A stretch of 64,000 bases of DNA from Prochloron sp965198675. Lineage in GTDB: Bacteria > Cyanobacteriota > Cyanobacteriia > Cyanobacteriales > Prochloraceae. Under the pieces are notes generated by a model. It saw only the letters and a list, made by a program, of their open reading frames with translations. It was not told where the DNA came from and made no database searches. Position 1 is the stretch's first letter, and each line of letters starts with the position of its first letter. This document shows positions 1 to 8,921 of the stretch, piece by piece. Where the stretch lies: contig OZ240666.1 of NCBI GenBank assembly GCA_965198675.1, positions 620,001 to 684,000 of the forward strand. The letters are read 5' to 3'. The position numbers and the translations under genes are program-made.

Positions 1-1692
1 AAGCTGGATTTTATCACTTTTAAACAGCAATATACCATTAAGGCAGAAGAAGCCAAAAGACTGGAAGACCAAGATAAGTCAGCATTTCCCGATGTAGACT
101 ATGGGGTGGTGGAGTATCCTTTGCCCTTATTAGCCAAAGGGATTGAAATTATCGATACTCCCGGTCTCAATGATACCACAAGCAGGAATAAACTATCTCT
201 CGGTTATATCAATAATTGCCACTGCATCATTTTTATCTTAAGAGCATCTCAGCCTTGTACCTTAACAGAACGGCGCTATCTAGAAAACTATCTTAAAGGT
301 CGCAATTTACCCATTTTCTTCCTGATTAACGGTTGGGATGAGGTGGGAGATAGCGTCTTGGATCCGGATGACTCTGAAGAAGTAGCCAGAGCCGAAGCAC
401 AACTGCGGGAAGTTTTTGCCTCCCATTTAGCCCCATACTGTATAATAGATGGAGAGGACTTGTACGAGGAAAGAACTTTCGAGTTGTCCGCCATTAGAGC
501 ACTGCGACGACAAATGAAAAACCCGGAAGATAGACTGGAGGGAACGGGTTTTCCCGAGTTTTTCGCTGCTTTGAATCAGTTTTTAAACACTGATAGGTTT
601 GTAGCCGAACTGGAACAAGCAAGGACCATCGCCGGTCTTGCAACCACTCACCTCCAAGAAGCTGTGACCCGGAGGATACCCTTAATTCAAGAAAATGTAG
701 CCCAAGTAAAAAGACGCTTAGAAACAGTGAAACCGGAGTTCGAAAAACTGACACAGATTAGAGATAGTCTGCAACAGGAAATTAGAATTATTCGGGACTT
801 GCAAGCAAGGGCGATCGCTGATTCTTTTCGGAGCTACATAGTGGGTTTAGGGGGAACTTTCGAGGCAGATTTCTTAAAATATCAGCCAGAACTGAATTTT
901 TTCGATTTCCTCAACCAAGGGAAGCGGGAGGCTTTTGAGGCAGCATTTACGGCAGAATTCCGACAGTATATTGATGAGAAATTATCTGCTTGGAGCATTA
1001 CCGCCGAGAAAAAAATGGACGAGGCATTTGCCCAGTTGGCTGAACTTGCGGCTCACTACGGAGCTGACTACAGTGTAGTGACGGATAAGATTACGGAGAA
1101 ACTGATTGGTGCTAAAGTTGGCTCAGAAAGCAGTAAAGGACAACAGAAACGCTCCCCAGGTTGGGCAAAATGGGCTATGGGATTAGTTTCTTTAGCTTCG
1201 GGCAATATGGCAGGGGTAGCTATGGCAGGGGTAGGTTTCGACTGGCAAGATATTCTCCTGAATACCATTGCAACTATCGGCATTGGCAGCATTCTCCTTG
1301 CTGTTTCTGGGGGTATCCTGGCACCTGTAGTCTTGGGAATTGTGGGTTTAGGTTTGGGTGCTCTACAGGTGGAGAAAAGGCGACAAAAATTGCTACAATC
1401 CACGAAGACGGAATTACTGAAACAATTGCCTCAGGTAGGTCAAGAACAATGGCAACCAATTTATGACGCAGTCAAGGAATGTTTCACTCTTTACGAACGG
1501 GAAGTAATGGAACGGATCGACGACGATATTAAGTCGCAAAAGGCAGAATTGCACAATTTGCTGTCCCAAAAAGAATCCGGACAAGTTAAAGTGGAAGAAG
1601 AATTGGCACGGTTGCGAGATATGGAAAGTAAAATATTAAAAGAGCGCGATCGCTTGGAATCTATTTTTGAGTATTTGCTGATTAGTAGTTAG
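1..1692 (+). CDS. Bacterial dynamin-like GTPase, 5' end outside window
   Basis: A large dynamin-family GTPase that probably remodels or tethers membranes. The frame is open from base 1, and its first residues match the paralogue at 4350-6350, so the P-loop lies upstream of the window. Visible parts are the G3 motif DTPGLND, the G4-like NGWD, a long helical stalk, and a hydrophobic hairpin rich in Gly/Ala/Val at about residues 380-425 (counted from the GTG at 106), the expected membrane-insertion paddle. It ends in a charged coiled coil and stops with TAG. A GTG at 106 could be mistaken for the start, but conserved coding sequence precedes it. It faces the paralogous dynamin, and such proteins often occur as pairs. 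The family is clear; the cellular role is inferred. Confidence 0.85.
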   Translation, partial: KLDFITFKQQYTIKAEEAKRLEDQDKSAFPDVDYGVVEYPLPLLAKGIEIIDTPGLNDTTSRNKLSLGYINNCHCIIFILRASQPCTLTERRYLENYLKGRNLPIFFLINGWDEVGDSVLDPDDSEEVARAEAQLREVFASHLAPYCIIDGEDLYEERTFELSAIRALRRQMKNPEDRLEGTGFPEFFAALNQFLNTDRFVAELEQARTIAGLATTHLQEAVTRRIPLIQENVAQVKRRLETVKPEFEKLTQIRDSLQQEIRIIRDLQARAIADSFRSYIVGLGGTFEADFLKYQPELNFFDFLNQGKREAFEAAFTAEFRQYIDEKLSAWSITAEKKMDEAFAQLAELAAHYGADYSVVTDKITEKLIGAKVGSESSKGQQKRSPGWAKWAMGLVSLASGNMAGVAMAGVGFDWQDILLNTIATIGIGSILLAVSGGILAPVVLGIVGLGLGALQVEKRRQKLLQSTKTELLKQLPQVGQEQWQPIYDAVKECFTLYEREVMERIDDDIKSQKAELHNLLSQKESGQVKVEEELARLRDMESKILKERDRLESIFEYLLISS

Positions 1693-1698
1693 TTTATT

Positions 1699-1980
1699 TT
1701 GTTTCACACAGAGGCGCAGAGGCGCAGAGGCGCAGAGAGAGGGGAGGATGTCAACTTCAATTCTTTGCGTCTTGGCGTCTTGGCGCGAAATTACTCTCTG
1801 TGTTCTCGGTTGGATGAAGTGAACAGCAAAATCGATATTATCCTCCAGCATATAACGGGAATATCGGAGCAGGAATAAGGGATGATTTTATTTCACACAG
1901 AGGCGCAGAGTCACAGAGAGGAGTATTTCAACTTCAATTCTTTCTTTGCGTCTTGGCGTCTTTGCGCGAAATTCTTCTCT
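1699..1980. repeat. Two diverged copies of a cag-agg-cgc-rich intergenic repeat
   Basis: Two similar stretches, about 1699-1797 and 1886-1980, each start with TTTCACACAGAGGCGCAGAG, pass through TTCAATTCTTTGCGTCTTGG or a close variant, and end near CGCGAAATT. The first holds a GCAGAGGCGCAGAG microrepeat. Related short units of the CGCAAAGGCGCAAAGG type recur at 13160, 52877, 59730 and 61848. No gene is seen here. Confidence 0.6.
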
Positions 1981-1989
1981 GTGGTCAAA

Positions 1990-2298
1990 TTAAAACCTAG
2001 CAACTTCCACAGATTTTGTGACTGCTACTGTTTTGCGATCGACAAACGTCGGCGCTGCGCGATCGCGCCTAATACGGTCAATCTCTTTAAGAGTAAGTGA
2101 AGTCAGGTAACTCGTACCACAACTAGGACAACTGGGCGACTCGTTCTGACACTCCAGGATTTCACCAGTGAGGATAGCCTGCTCAACATCAGCCAGCATT
2201 AGATTATCTTCATCCATCTCTTCATCGGCATGGATTGTCATGATATACTGCTGCTGAATGATTTTTTCTTGTATTTTTTCTAGGATAGCTGCAAACAC
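1990..2298 (-). pseudogene. DUF4258 toxin fused to a YgiT-type zinc-finger tail (TA remnant)
   Basis: The first 50 residues resemble the start of DUF4258 proteins (SIHA-like MTIHADEEMDEDNL, then a DVEQAILTGEILE helix). Those proteins are usually encoded next to a YgiT-type zinc-finger antitoxin. Here the beta-sheet half of DUF4258 is missing and the chain continues in frame into CPSCGTSYLTSLT, which looks like the second CxxC half of a YgiT antitoxin. The 102-residue product therefore looks like an in-frame deletion that joined toxin and antitoxin. It lies 5 bp downstream of the PQQ-propeller gene on the same strand. The domain calls rest on short motifs. Confidence 0.5.
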
Positions 2299-2303
2299 TA
2301 TTG

Positions 2304-3542
2304 CTATCGTAGGGCATAAATAAAACCATCCTCACTACCAAAATAAAGCACTCCATCAGCAATAACAGATCCATAGATATCACCTTGTGTCTTAAATTTC
2401 CATTTCTCCTCCCCTGTGTTTAGAGCCAGTACATATAGGGTATCATCATTGGAAAAGTATACTAGACCATCGGCGACAGTAGAGGTACTGAAGTAAATAG
2501 ATGTTTCTATCCATCTCCCATCAAACTGCCAAACTTCCTGACCTGTTTTCAAATTAAGTGCATATAAAATTCCATCATTACTACCAAACAATATCAATTC
2601 TTGAGTAAGAGTAGGGGAGATGTGGAATAAGAAAGAATCCGTCACCCTAAATCGCCACTTTTCTTGCGCTGTTTGAGCATTAACAGCGTAAACAGTTTTC
2701 CCTGCAACAAGATATATTGTACTGTTATTAGCAGATGGAGTACTAGAACCCAAGTAAAAGCGAAATTTCTCATCACCCTCTTCCAAATCCTCAGGTTCCA
2801 AATCCTCAGGTTTTGGAAGTTGAAAGTTCCATTTTTCTTGACCAGTTTTCCTATCTATAGCCAAGAGATAACCTTCTAGAGTTCCAAAATAAACTGTTTC
2901 ACCTGAAATGACTGGTGCTCCTGGGAATGGGTTGCCCTCAAGCTCTTCCGTGAAAACCTTCTTAAACCAGTTAAAGCGCCACTTTTTCTGACCTGTTTTG
3001 GCGTTAATTGCATATAAGTACTCATTCTTGCCTCCCAAATAAATAGTATCATCTACAACAGCAGGAGAAGAAAAATATACAGGCATATCCAAGCGCCATT
3101 TCTCTTGTCCAGTATTTACATCAACTGCATATAGAGGAGTACCGTCACAACCAAAATAAACTACACCTTCTGCTATAGCAGGAGAAGTACATATTACAGA
3201 TTCCTCCTGAAGCTGAAGGGAAAAGCGCCATTTTTCCTCCCCTGAAGCTGTATCAATGACATAAAAAAAGCCATCCTGTGCTGGAAAGTAAAATACACCT
3301 TCAGAAACCGTAGGGGAGAGGGCAGCTATTTCAGCTTTAAACTTCCAGAAAATCTCGTTTAACTGAGGGACACCTTTCGTTTGGTAAACTCCCGTTCTCT
3401 GGGGGTTAGCCCTATACATTTGAGCAGGTGGCTTTTCAGGAGGTGGAGGATTTTTAGATTTATTTCCTGGTGCGGTACAACTGTAAATAGAAGCAGTGGT
3501 GAGAATAATAGCGAACAAACGACCAAAAGCATTCTTAGGCAT
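2304..3542 (-). CDS. PQQ-like beta-propeller lipoprotein
   Basis: A 412-residue exported propeller protein. The N-terminus has a basic start, a hydrophobic stretch and a lipobox ending SIYSC at about residue 22, so it is probably lipid-anchored; a proline-rich linker follows. At least seven blades end in the tryptophan-docking motif GxEKWxF (GEEKWRF, GQEKWRL, GQKKWRF, GQEKWNF, AQEKWRF, GQEVWQF, GEEKWKF), each with a 'VYFGSxDGxLYAL'-type strand. The fold is that of BamB and PQQ dehydrogenases, but no catalytic or PQQ-binding set is evident, so a scaffold role is more likely than an enzyme. The start lies 14 bp after the stop of the upstream amidase-like gene, suggesting one transcript. Confidence 0.8.
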   Translation of the reverse strand: MPKNAFGRLFAIILTTASIYSCTAPGNKSKNPPPPEKPPAQMYRANPQRTGVYQTKGVPQLNEIFWKFKAEIAALSPTVSEGVFYFPAQDGFFYVIDTASGEEKWRFSLQLQEESVICTSPAIAEGVVYFGCDGTPLYAVDVNTGQEKWRLDMPVYFSSPAVVDDTIYLGGKNEYLYAINAKTGQKKWRFNWFKKVFTEELEGNPFPGAPVISGETVYFGTLEGYLLAIDRKTGQEKWNFQLPKPEDLEPEDLEEGDEKFRFYLGSSTPSANNSTIYLVAGKTVYAVNAQTAQEKWRFRVTDSFLFHISPTLTQELILFGSNDGILYALNLKTGQEVWQFDGRWIETSIYFSTSTVADGLVYFSNDDTLYVLALNTGEEKWKFKTQGDIYGSVIADGVLYFGSEDGFIYALR

Positions 3543-3556
3543 TTGGTTACAGACCT

Positions 3557-4204
3557 TTAATAACTCAACGAGAAAACAGATTGAACGTATTTGTTGTCAT
3601 GTAAGGAGCTGGGAAATATATACAGCCCCCGTTTTAGGGGCAGAGAAAGACGATCTAGTTCACCTTCCGTTAAATCTAAACCAGCTTCCAGATAAGTCTT
3701 CCATACCAACTCAGTACAGTATAGCTTATCCATGGATTTTAGATCAAAGTCATGGTCAAAAATTTTCCCATTTTCTAAATATGATAGGGCAACTTGTACC
3801 GCAGGTTGGGCGAAGTGATGATATTTTTCTTGGAGGCGGTATAAACCCACTTTTAGTGCTAGGTTAGGTTTGAGGAAAGTGGATAAAGGTTCTCGACGGA
3901 CAACCTTTCCTGTCTCAGGGTTACCGGGTGCAACATGAATAACGTAGACAGCAGCATCTATTTTTTGCACTAAACCAACGTGAGAGAAGGAAGTTTCCCG
4001 ATCGAACATCAATACTATTTGACTTTGATTACTCTGCCCCTTTCTAAAGATTAGATCCCCAGTTTCCAGTAGATTAGGATCCACTTTGGCTAGTAGTTGA
4101 TTTTTAGTAACTCCTATCTGCTCAGAAGGTGAGTCACGACTCAACAAATCTAAACATAATACAAAAACTAACATGGGAGCCACTAGATCGTAATATTTCT
4201 TCAT
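3557..4204 (-). CDS. YiiX/YebB-like permuted papain-fold protein
   Basis: A 215-residue protein of the NlpC/P60-like group with circularly permuted papain fold (YaeF/YiiX type). The family hydrolyses amide or ester bonds on lipids or peptidoglycan. Visible motifs are GDLIFRKG, the histidine strand SHVGLV, and the nucleophile strand YCTELVWK, where Cys followed by Glu fits the expected active site. An N-terminal hydrophobic segment of about 15 residues suggests export or membrane attachment. It is first in the minus-strand block that continues with the propeller lipoprotein. The substrate cannot be read from the sequence. Confidence 0.7.
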   Translation of the reverse strand: MKKYYDLVAPMLVFVLCLDLLSRDSPSEQIGVTKNQLLAKVDPNLLETGDLIFRKGQSNQSQIVLMFDRETSFSHVGLVQKIDAAVYVIHVAPGNPETGKVVRREPLSTFLKPNLALKVGLYRLQEKYHHFAQPAVQVALSYLENGKIFDHDFDLKSMDKLYCTELVWKTYLEAGLDLTEGELDRLSLPLKRGLYIFPSSLHDNKYVQSVFSLSY

Positions 4205-4349
4205 ATCTCACTCAACTAGTCTTCTTTGCGTCTTGGCGGGCGGGAGAACCCCACCGATGGCGCTGGGTAATATTGAAACCAAACCAGGAGTTTTATCAAT
4301 TAGCCCGCAATTCAGGTTAAGGGCGATATGTTGGTGGGCAATGCCCACC

Positions 4350-6350
4350 CTACAACCCACACCCTTCTATGTTACGGCAAAGCTGACTAATGTCCGTTTC
4401 AAATTGCTGCAACCGGGTTAATTCTGTATCCCGATGAATTTGTCTCTTCTCACGGAGCTGCACTAAATTCTCCAACTCCTCTTTGCGTCCCTGAATGTCA
4501 TCTTTAACTCGTTGAGTGACTTCCCCTTCGTAAGTATCAAAACAGGTGGCGATCGCATCGTAAATGGGCTGCCATTGTTCTTGGGCAACTTTAGGGAGGT
4601 GTTTAGCTAGCTCTTTTTTCGCCGTCTTCAGCAGTTCTTGCCGTCCTTTTTCCATTTGCCAACTTCCCACTCCCAAACCGAGGAAAACCAAGGTTACTGG
4701 ACCAGCGATCGCCCCGAAGAGAGCAGTAGTGAAGGCACTAATACCAATTACGAGCATCATATTCACTACTATATCCTGGAAGTCTAACCCGGAAGCGGTT
4801 AGTATACCATCGGTAATTTTCCCCGTCTTGGTGGAAACCAACCCCGTAGCCCAATTTGCCCACCCAGGAGGGTTATTTTCCCCGGAAGACTCTTCTCCGG
4901 TGAGTTGCTCGGTAATTTTCGCCGTTACCTGAGCATATTCCCTGCCGTAGTAAGCTGCTTTAGCAGATAATATAGCAAAAGAACCATTCATTTCTTCTTC
5001 CACACCATGACTCCAAACAGCAATTTTATCTTTTAAATACTGCTCGAATGCCTCTTTCATTTGCCCTTCAAAGGCTTTGCGCTTATTTTTATCCACCAGG
5101 GCGAAAATTTCCAGGTGTACGCGATCGCCGAAATCTGCTTCAAAGGTATGCTCTAAGTTTAACAGATAATCCCGGAAAGAATCGGCAATTCCTTGGGCTT
5201 TCTCATTTTTTAGGGTTCTAATTTCTGACTTAAAGCGATGGCAAATTTCTCCCAGTTTAGCAAATTCCGGTTCCACAGCTATAACCTGTTCTTTTAAAGC
5301 TTCTATATCCCGATCCAATAAAGGAATGCGACGGTGGATAGCTTCTTGAACTCTAGTCTCGGTTTGACGGGCGATAGTTATCCCTTGGCGGAATTCAGCC
5401 ATGGCTCTTTCTTGGGTTAAAAATTCATCTAAAGCAGCGATAAACTCGGGAAACCCTGTCCCGGTCAGATCAGCATTTTTATCTTTCTTCCGCAGACGTA
5501 AGGCTTGTAAAGCAGAAATGGCAAACACTCTTTTCTCATAGATATCTACCCCGTCTACCTGACAGTATTCTGCCAAATTAGCTTGAAAAACCCGTCTCAA
5601 CTTCTCTTCTGCTGCTGCTAATTCTTCCGGGTCATCCGGAGCTAGCAAACTATCTTGAACTCTGTCCCAACCATTGAGGAGAAAGAACACCGTTAAACCT
5701 TTATCTTTGATATAATTCTCTAAATAGCGTCGTTCTCCCAAAGTACAAGGTTGGGTTGCTCGGAGGACAAAGAGGATAGCGTGGCAATTTTTAATATAAC
5801 CTAGAGATAATTCGTTCCGCGCTTCTGTATCATTTAATCCTGGACTATCCACAATTTCTACTCCTTGTTTTAACAAGGGTAAAGGATACTCCACTGCTGC
5901 ATATTTCACGTTGGGAAAGGCAAGATTTTGCTCCCGTTCCAGTCTTTTTGCTTCTGTCGGGTCAATAGTATAGCGACTCTTGAAAGTCGGCAAATCCATG
6001 GATTCACTTGGGGTATTATCGTTAAAATAAACCGTGACTTTCTGGGTTTCACCATAGCGCAAAATGGTCAGGAGAGCAGTGCAGGGATTCACGGCGCTGG
6101 GGAGGAGATTTTCCTCAATTAAAGCATTGAGTAAAGTACTTTTTCCCCGCTTCATATCTCCTAATACTAACAAACGAAATACTCCTTGGCGCAGGTTTTC
6201 ACTTACTTTAAGTATATCTTCCCTTTCTCGTTCTAAACCCACCTCCTGCACCAGGCTAGCAGCCATTTTGCTTAGGTAATGAGCAAGTTGGGAGCGGGTT
6301 TTGGCGACTTGTTCTAAATCAGCGATGAAGGTTTCGGTGGCAATTTTCAT
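4350..6350 (-). CDS. Bacterial dynamin-like GTPase, full length
   Basis: A complete 666-residue dynamin-family GTPase. Residues 64-71 form the P-loop (GDMKRGKST), a conserved Thr follows at PCTALLT (G2), G3 is DSPGLND near residue 170 and the G4 position reads NGWD near 226. A long helical region leads to a hydrophobic hairpin at about 530-565, the likely membrane paddle, and a charged C-terminal helix. It is closely similar along its length to the partial dynamin at 1-1692, and the two genes point towards each other. Family and architecture are clear; involvement in membrane maintenance or fission is inferred from characterised bacterial dynamins. Confidence 0.87.
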   Translation of the reverse strand: MKIATETFIADLEQVAKTRSQLAHYLSKMAASLVQEVGLEREREDILKVSENLRQGVFRLLVLGDMKRGKSTLLNALIEENLLPSAVNPCTALLTILRYGETQKVTVYFNDNTPSESMDLPTFKSRYTIDPTEAKRLEREQNLAFPNVKYAAVEYPLPLLKQGVEIVDSPGLNDTEARNELSLGYIKNCHAILFVLRATQPCTLGERRYLENYIKDKGLTVFFLLNGWDRVQDSLLAPDDPEELAAAEEKLRRVFQANLAEYCQVDGVDIYEKRVFAISALQALRLRKKDKNADLTGTGFPEFIAALDEFLTQERAMAEFRQGITIARQTETRVQEAIHRRIPLLDRDIEALKEQVIAVEPEFAKLGEICHRFKSEIRTLKNEKAQGIADSFRDYLLNLEHTFEADFGDRVHLEIFALVDKNKRKAFEGQMKEAFEQYLKDKIAVWSHGVEEEMNGSFAILSAKAAYYGREYAQVTAKITEQLTGEESSGENNPPGWANWATGLVSTKTGKITDGILTASGLDFQDIVVNMMLVIGISAFTTALFGAIAGPVTLVFLGLGVGSWQMEKGRQELLKTAKKELAKHLPKVAQEQWQPIYDAIATCFDTYEGEVTQRVKDDIQGRKEELENLVQLREKRQIHRDTELTRLQQFETDISQLCRNIEGCGL

Positions 6351-6471
6351 GGTGAATAGAATTATAAAGGAATAATTTGATTTTTAGTAATTGAATCCTT
6401 TTGTACCTTATTAATAAGATACCACATAAGCTCTAATTTGTAAAGATAATCTTGTAGGGGTAGTGCGATCC

Positions 6472-6500
6472 GTAGGGGCACGGCATTGCCGTGTTCCTAC
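6472..6500. repeat. Palindrome GTAGGGGCACGGC...
   Basis: An almost perfect inverted repeat, GTAGGGGCACGGCA with a complementary arm. A perfect copy lies at 26472-26500 after groEL. It has no following T-tract, so it is listed as a dispersed palindrome rather than a terminator. Confidence 0.6.
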
Positions 6501-6556
6501 CCTATTCCCTATTCCCCGTTCCCCGTTCCCCGTTCCCTATTCCCCGTTCCCTATTC
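6501..6556. repeat. Heptamer tandem repeat (TTCCCCG / TTCCCTA)
   Basis: Eight or so consecutive 7-mers alternating between CCCCGTT and CCCTATT type units lie just upstream of rpmI. This is a low-complexity array without spacers, not a CRISPR. Confidence 0.7.
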
Positions 6557-6604
6557 CCGCCCACAGCGCTATAATGGAAACTTGTGTCCATTAGAGGGAG
6601 TCCC

Positions 6605-6802
6605 ATGCCTAAATTAAAAACTCGTAGAGCGGCAGCCAAGCGCTTTCGCCCCACTGGTACCGGTAAAATCTTTCGTCGCAAAGCAAACCGCAACCATTTA
6701 CTCCAAAAAAAAGACTCGGAACGTAAGCGTCGTCTCAGTGTCAGAACCCTTGTCCACGAAGCAGACGAACAAAATGTCCGTCTCATGCTTCCCTACATGT
6801 AA
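6605..6802 (+). CDS. rpmI: 50S ribosomal protein L35
   Basis: A 65-residue basic protein of the large ribosomal subunit. It starts MPKLKTRRAAAKRF and contains the family signature around residues 15-35 (TGTGKIFRRKANRNH). A purine-rich GAGGGAG lies 5-11 bases before ATG 6605, which fixes this start over the in-frame codon at 6584. It is followed 40 bp downstream by rplT, the usual rpmI-rplT pair. infC is not adjacent. Length and composition are standard. Confidence 0.97.
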   Translation: MPKLKTRRAAAKRFRPTGTGKIFRRKANRNHLLQKKDSERKRRLSVRTLVHEADEQNVRLMLPYM

Positions 6803-6842
6803 AGCTCAACCACAAACTACCCACCACTAAAAACCCAGAACT

Positions 6843-7196
6843 ATGAGAGTAAAAAGAGGTAATGTCGCTCGCAAGCGCCGCAAAAAGATTCTCAAATTAG
6901 CCAAAGGATATCGAGGATCCCACTCAAAACTGTTCCGCATTGCCAACCAACAGGTAATGAAAGCCCTGCGGAATGCCTACCGCGATCGCCGCAAGCGCAA
7001 GCGGGACTTTCGCCGTCTCTGGATCACTCGCATTAATGCTGCTGCCAGACAGCAAGGTATCAGCTACAGTCAATTAGCAGGTAAATTGAAGTTAGCGAAA
7101 ATCGAAATAAACCGCAAAATGCTCGCCCAAATGGCTATTCTGGATCCAGAAGCATTTGAAGCGGTGGTTGAAGTAGCTCAAAAACACGTATCTTGA
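6843..7196 (+). CDS. rplT: 50S ribosomal protein L20
   Basis: A 117-residue basic large-subunit protein that binds 23S rRNA early in assembly. It has the typical N-terminus MRVKRGNVARKRRKKILK, the KGYRGSHSKLFR segment and the globular C-terminal part with AKIEINRKMLAQMA. It is the second gene of the rpmI-rplT operon. In other bacteria L20 represses the operon post-transcriptionally; I did not identify a leader pseudoknot here. Confidence 0.97.
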   Translation: MRVKRGNVARKRRKKILKLAKGYRGSHSKLFRIANQQVMKALRNAYRDRRKRKRDFRRLWITRINAAARQQGISYSQLAGKLKLAKIEINRKMLAQMAILDPEAFEAVVEVAQKHVS

Positions 7197-7211
7197 CAGT
7201 AACCACGTACC

Positions 7212-8003
7212 TTGAAGTTACGAGTTTCCATTTTGCGGATCGGTGCTATCTGGCTGTTAATGCTCCTATCTCTCCCTGTCAGACCTAGTCAAGGAGCAGA
7301 ACTGGAGCAAATACAGCGGCGAGGGAAACTCATTGTCGCCGTCAAGGACAACCTTCGCCCCCTCGGTTTCTACGACGAGGAGGGGAACCTCCAAGGACTG
7401 GAAATTGAAATTGGGCGGCGTTTGGCACAGGAATTGCTCGGCAGTCCAGAAGCAGTCACGTTTGTACCAGTTACCAACCAAGAACGTTTAAATGTAGTCT
7501 TAGAAGGCAAAGTAGACTTGGCGATCGCCCGAGTCACTTTCACTCCTTCCCGCGCCCGCTTAGTACATTTGAGCCACTATTACTATCTTGACGGTACAGG
7601 TTTAATAACTAAAAACCCCGAGATGCAAACATGGGAAGACTTAGAAGGGAAAAAAATTGCCCTGCTGAACAATTCCAGTACTGTAGATATTATCCAAAAT
7701 GCCTTGCCTCAGGCTCAACTAGTGGGAGTAAATTCTTATCAAGAGGGCTATAAACTACTGGAAGCAGGTGTAGTCCATGGCTTTGCAGCCGATAATACCA
7801 TCCTCGCTGGTTGGGTGCAAGAGTATCCCGCCTATCGCCTGCTACCGGACAGTATCGCCGCCGCCCCCCTCTGCGTTATTATGCCCAAAGGCTTGCAGTA
7901 TCTTAGCTTGCGTAAAAAAGTAAATCAGGCCATCGCCCGTTGGCGTGACCGTTGGTTACCTGAAAGGATAAGATATTGGGGACTACCGATAGATTTTAGT
8001 TAA
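7212..8003 (+). CDS. Periplasmic amino-acid-type solute-binding protein (SBP_bac_3)
   Basis: A 263-residue extracytoplasmic binding protein. TTG 7212 is the first start after an in-frame stop and yields a complete signal peptide (basic MKLRVSILR, hydrophobic core, SQGA cleavage site); ATG 7260 would destroy it. The mature part begins RGKLIVAVKDNLRPLGFYD and has GLEIEIGRRLAQEL and IARVTFTPSRAR, typical of family 3 polar amino-acid receptors. No permease or ATPase gene adjoins it, so the transporter is elsewhere or the receptor is orphan. It begins 15 bp after rplT. The last about 20 bases of the gene recur near 57097 together with the downstream repeat. Confidence 0.8.
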   Translation: MKLRVSILRIGAIWLLMLLSLPVRPSQGAELEQIQRRGKLIVAVKDNLRPLGFYDEEGNLQGLEIEIGRRLAQELLGSPEAVTFVPVTNQERLNVVLEGKVDLAIARVTFTPSRARLVHLSHYYYLDGTGLITKNPEMQTWEDLEGKKIALLNNSSTVDIIQNALPQAQLVGVNSYQEGYKLLEAGVVHGFAADNTILAGWVQEYPAYRLLPDSIAAAPLCVIMPKGLQYLSLRKKVNQAIARWRDRWLPERIRYWGLPIDFS

Positions 8004-8047
8004 CAAATGCTCACATTGGTTAACCAATGCACTACTGAAATAAGCCA

Positions 8048-8250
8048 GTAGAGGGGCTATCTCCCAATGCAGTCACTCTCGCGCAGAGGCGCTCCGGCAC
8101 GGAGAATTAATAAACAGGCGCTTCAAGCGCTCATCCATATCATGTTATTCTTTGCGCCTCTGTGTCTCTGTGAGCTTCCATTAGAAAGTAATCGCTCTTT
8201 GTTCTATTTTGTCAGCTTGGTTATCGCTCTATTGTCCCAATATACCTAAT
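8048..8250. repeat. About 190-bp dispersed duplicate, copy 1
   Basis: From CTCCCAATGCAGTCACTCTC to CAATATACCTAATT this stretch is nearly identical to 57130-57318. It contains internal palindromes such as AGGCGCTTCAAGCGCT and a CTGTGTCTCTGTGAG tract. No coding function is supported. The rest of the gap to 8387 is AT-rich with no gene seen. Confidence 0.75.
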
Positions 8251-8387
8251 TCCAAGCGTTTGGGCAATAAGTATTTACTACTAATTTTCAAAGCAGCTTT
8301 GAAAGCGTTTGTAATTAAATATTACTTTTTGTAAGCCAATCTACCACTTTGTATCAGCCTCTTTAACACGTACCACCACAGTTACCA

Positions 8388-8921
8388 ATGAATGAAACTT
8401 TACCAGTAATTTATCTCAGTTTCTTACTCATTTTGCTGGCAGCGATCGCCATATTCATTTTCCAGCAAGTTGTGAAAGTTCGCCGCCGAGAAAGTAACTT
8501 CTCCCGACTGCAAGAGAAGCTGAAAAATAAAAAGGGGACTGCCAAAGACTATTATGAGTTAGGTAGCCTTTATCTCGACAAAAAACTTTTCGTCCAGTCG
8601 ATCCAGCTATTTCAAAAAGCATTAAAAGTAGCAGGGAAACAAGAAGTAGAGCCTGAAAACCAGGCTTTGATTTATAATGGCATGGGCTATGCTTATTTTG
8701 CCCAAGAACAATATGATTTGGCAATCCGGCAATATAAAGAAGCGTTAAAATTCAACCCAGAGTATCTCATTGCTTTAAATAATTTAGGTAATGTCTACGA
8801 ACGTAAGCAGCTAGTAGCCCAAGCTTTAGAAACTTATCAACAAACCCTAAAATACGACCCCAACAATGCTACTGCTAAGGGGCGGGCAGACTCTTTAAGC
8901 AAACGCTTGACTAGCAAATAG
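8388..8921 (+). CDS. Membrane-anchored TPR protein, Ycf37-like
   Basis: A 177-residue protein with one N-terminal membrane helix (residues 7-27) followed by three tetratricopeptide repeats. The clearest are IYNGMGYAYFAQEQYDLAIR and ALNNLGNVYERKQLVAQALE with YDPNNA. Length and order (one helix plus three TPRs) match cyanobacterial Ycf37, a thylakoid protein linked to photosystem I assembly. TPR proteins are easily confused with one another, so the functional link is tentative. Confidence 0.6.
   Translation: MNETLPVIYLSFLLILLAAIAIFIFQQVVKVRRRESNFSRLQEKLKNKKGTAKDYYELGSLYLDKKLFVQSIQLFQKALKVAGKQEVEPENQALIYNGMGYAYFAQEQYDLAIRQYKEALKFNPEYLIALNNLGNVYERKQLVAQALETYQQTLKYDPNNATAKGRADSLSKRLTSK

Noticed and set aside
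6501..6556. C/T-rich heptamers upstream of rpmI as a regulatory leader
   Set aside because: The units are contiguous and the same sequence type occurs in unrelated intergenic DNA; no structure typical of an L20 operator was seen.
8067..8249. 60-residue plus-strand frame
   Set aside because: It lies wholly in the dispersed repeat and recurs in the second copy at 57122 only because the DNA is duplicated.
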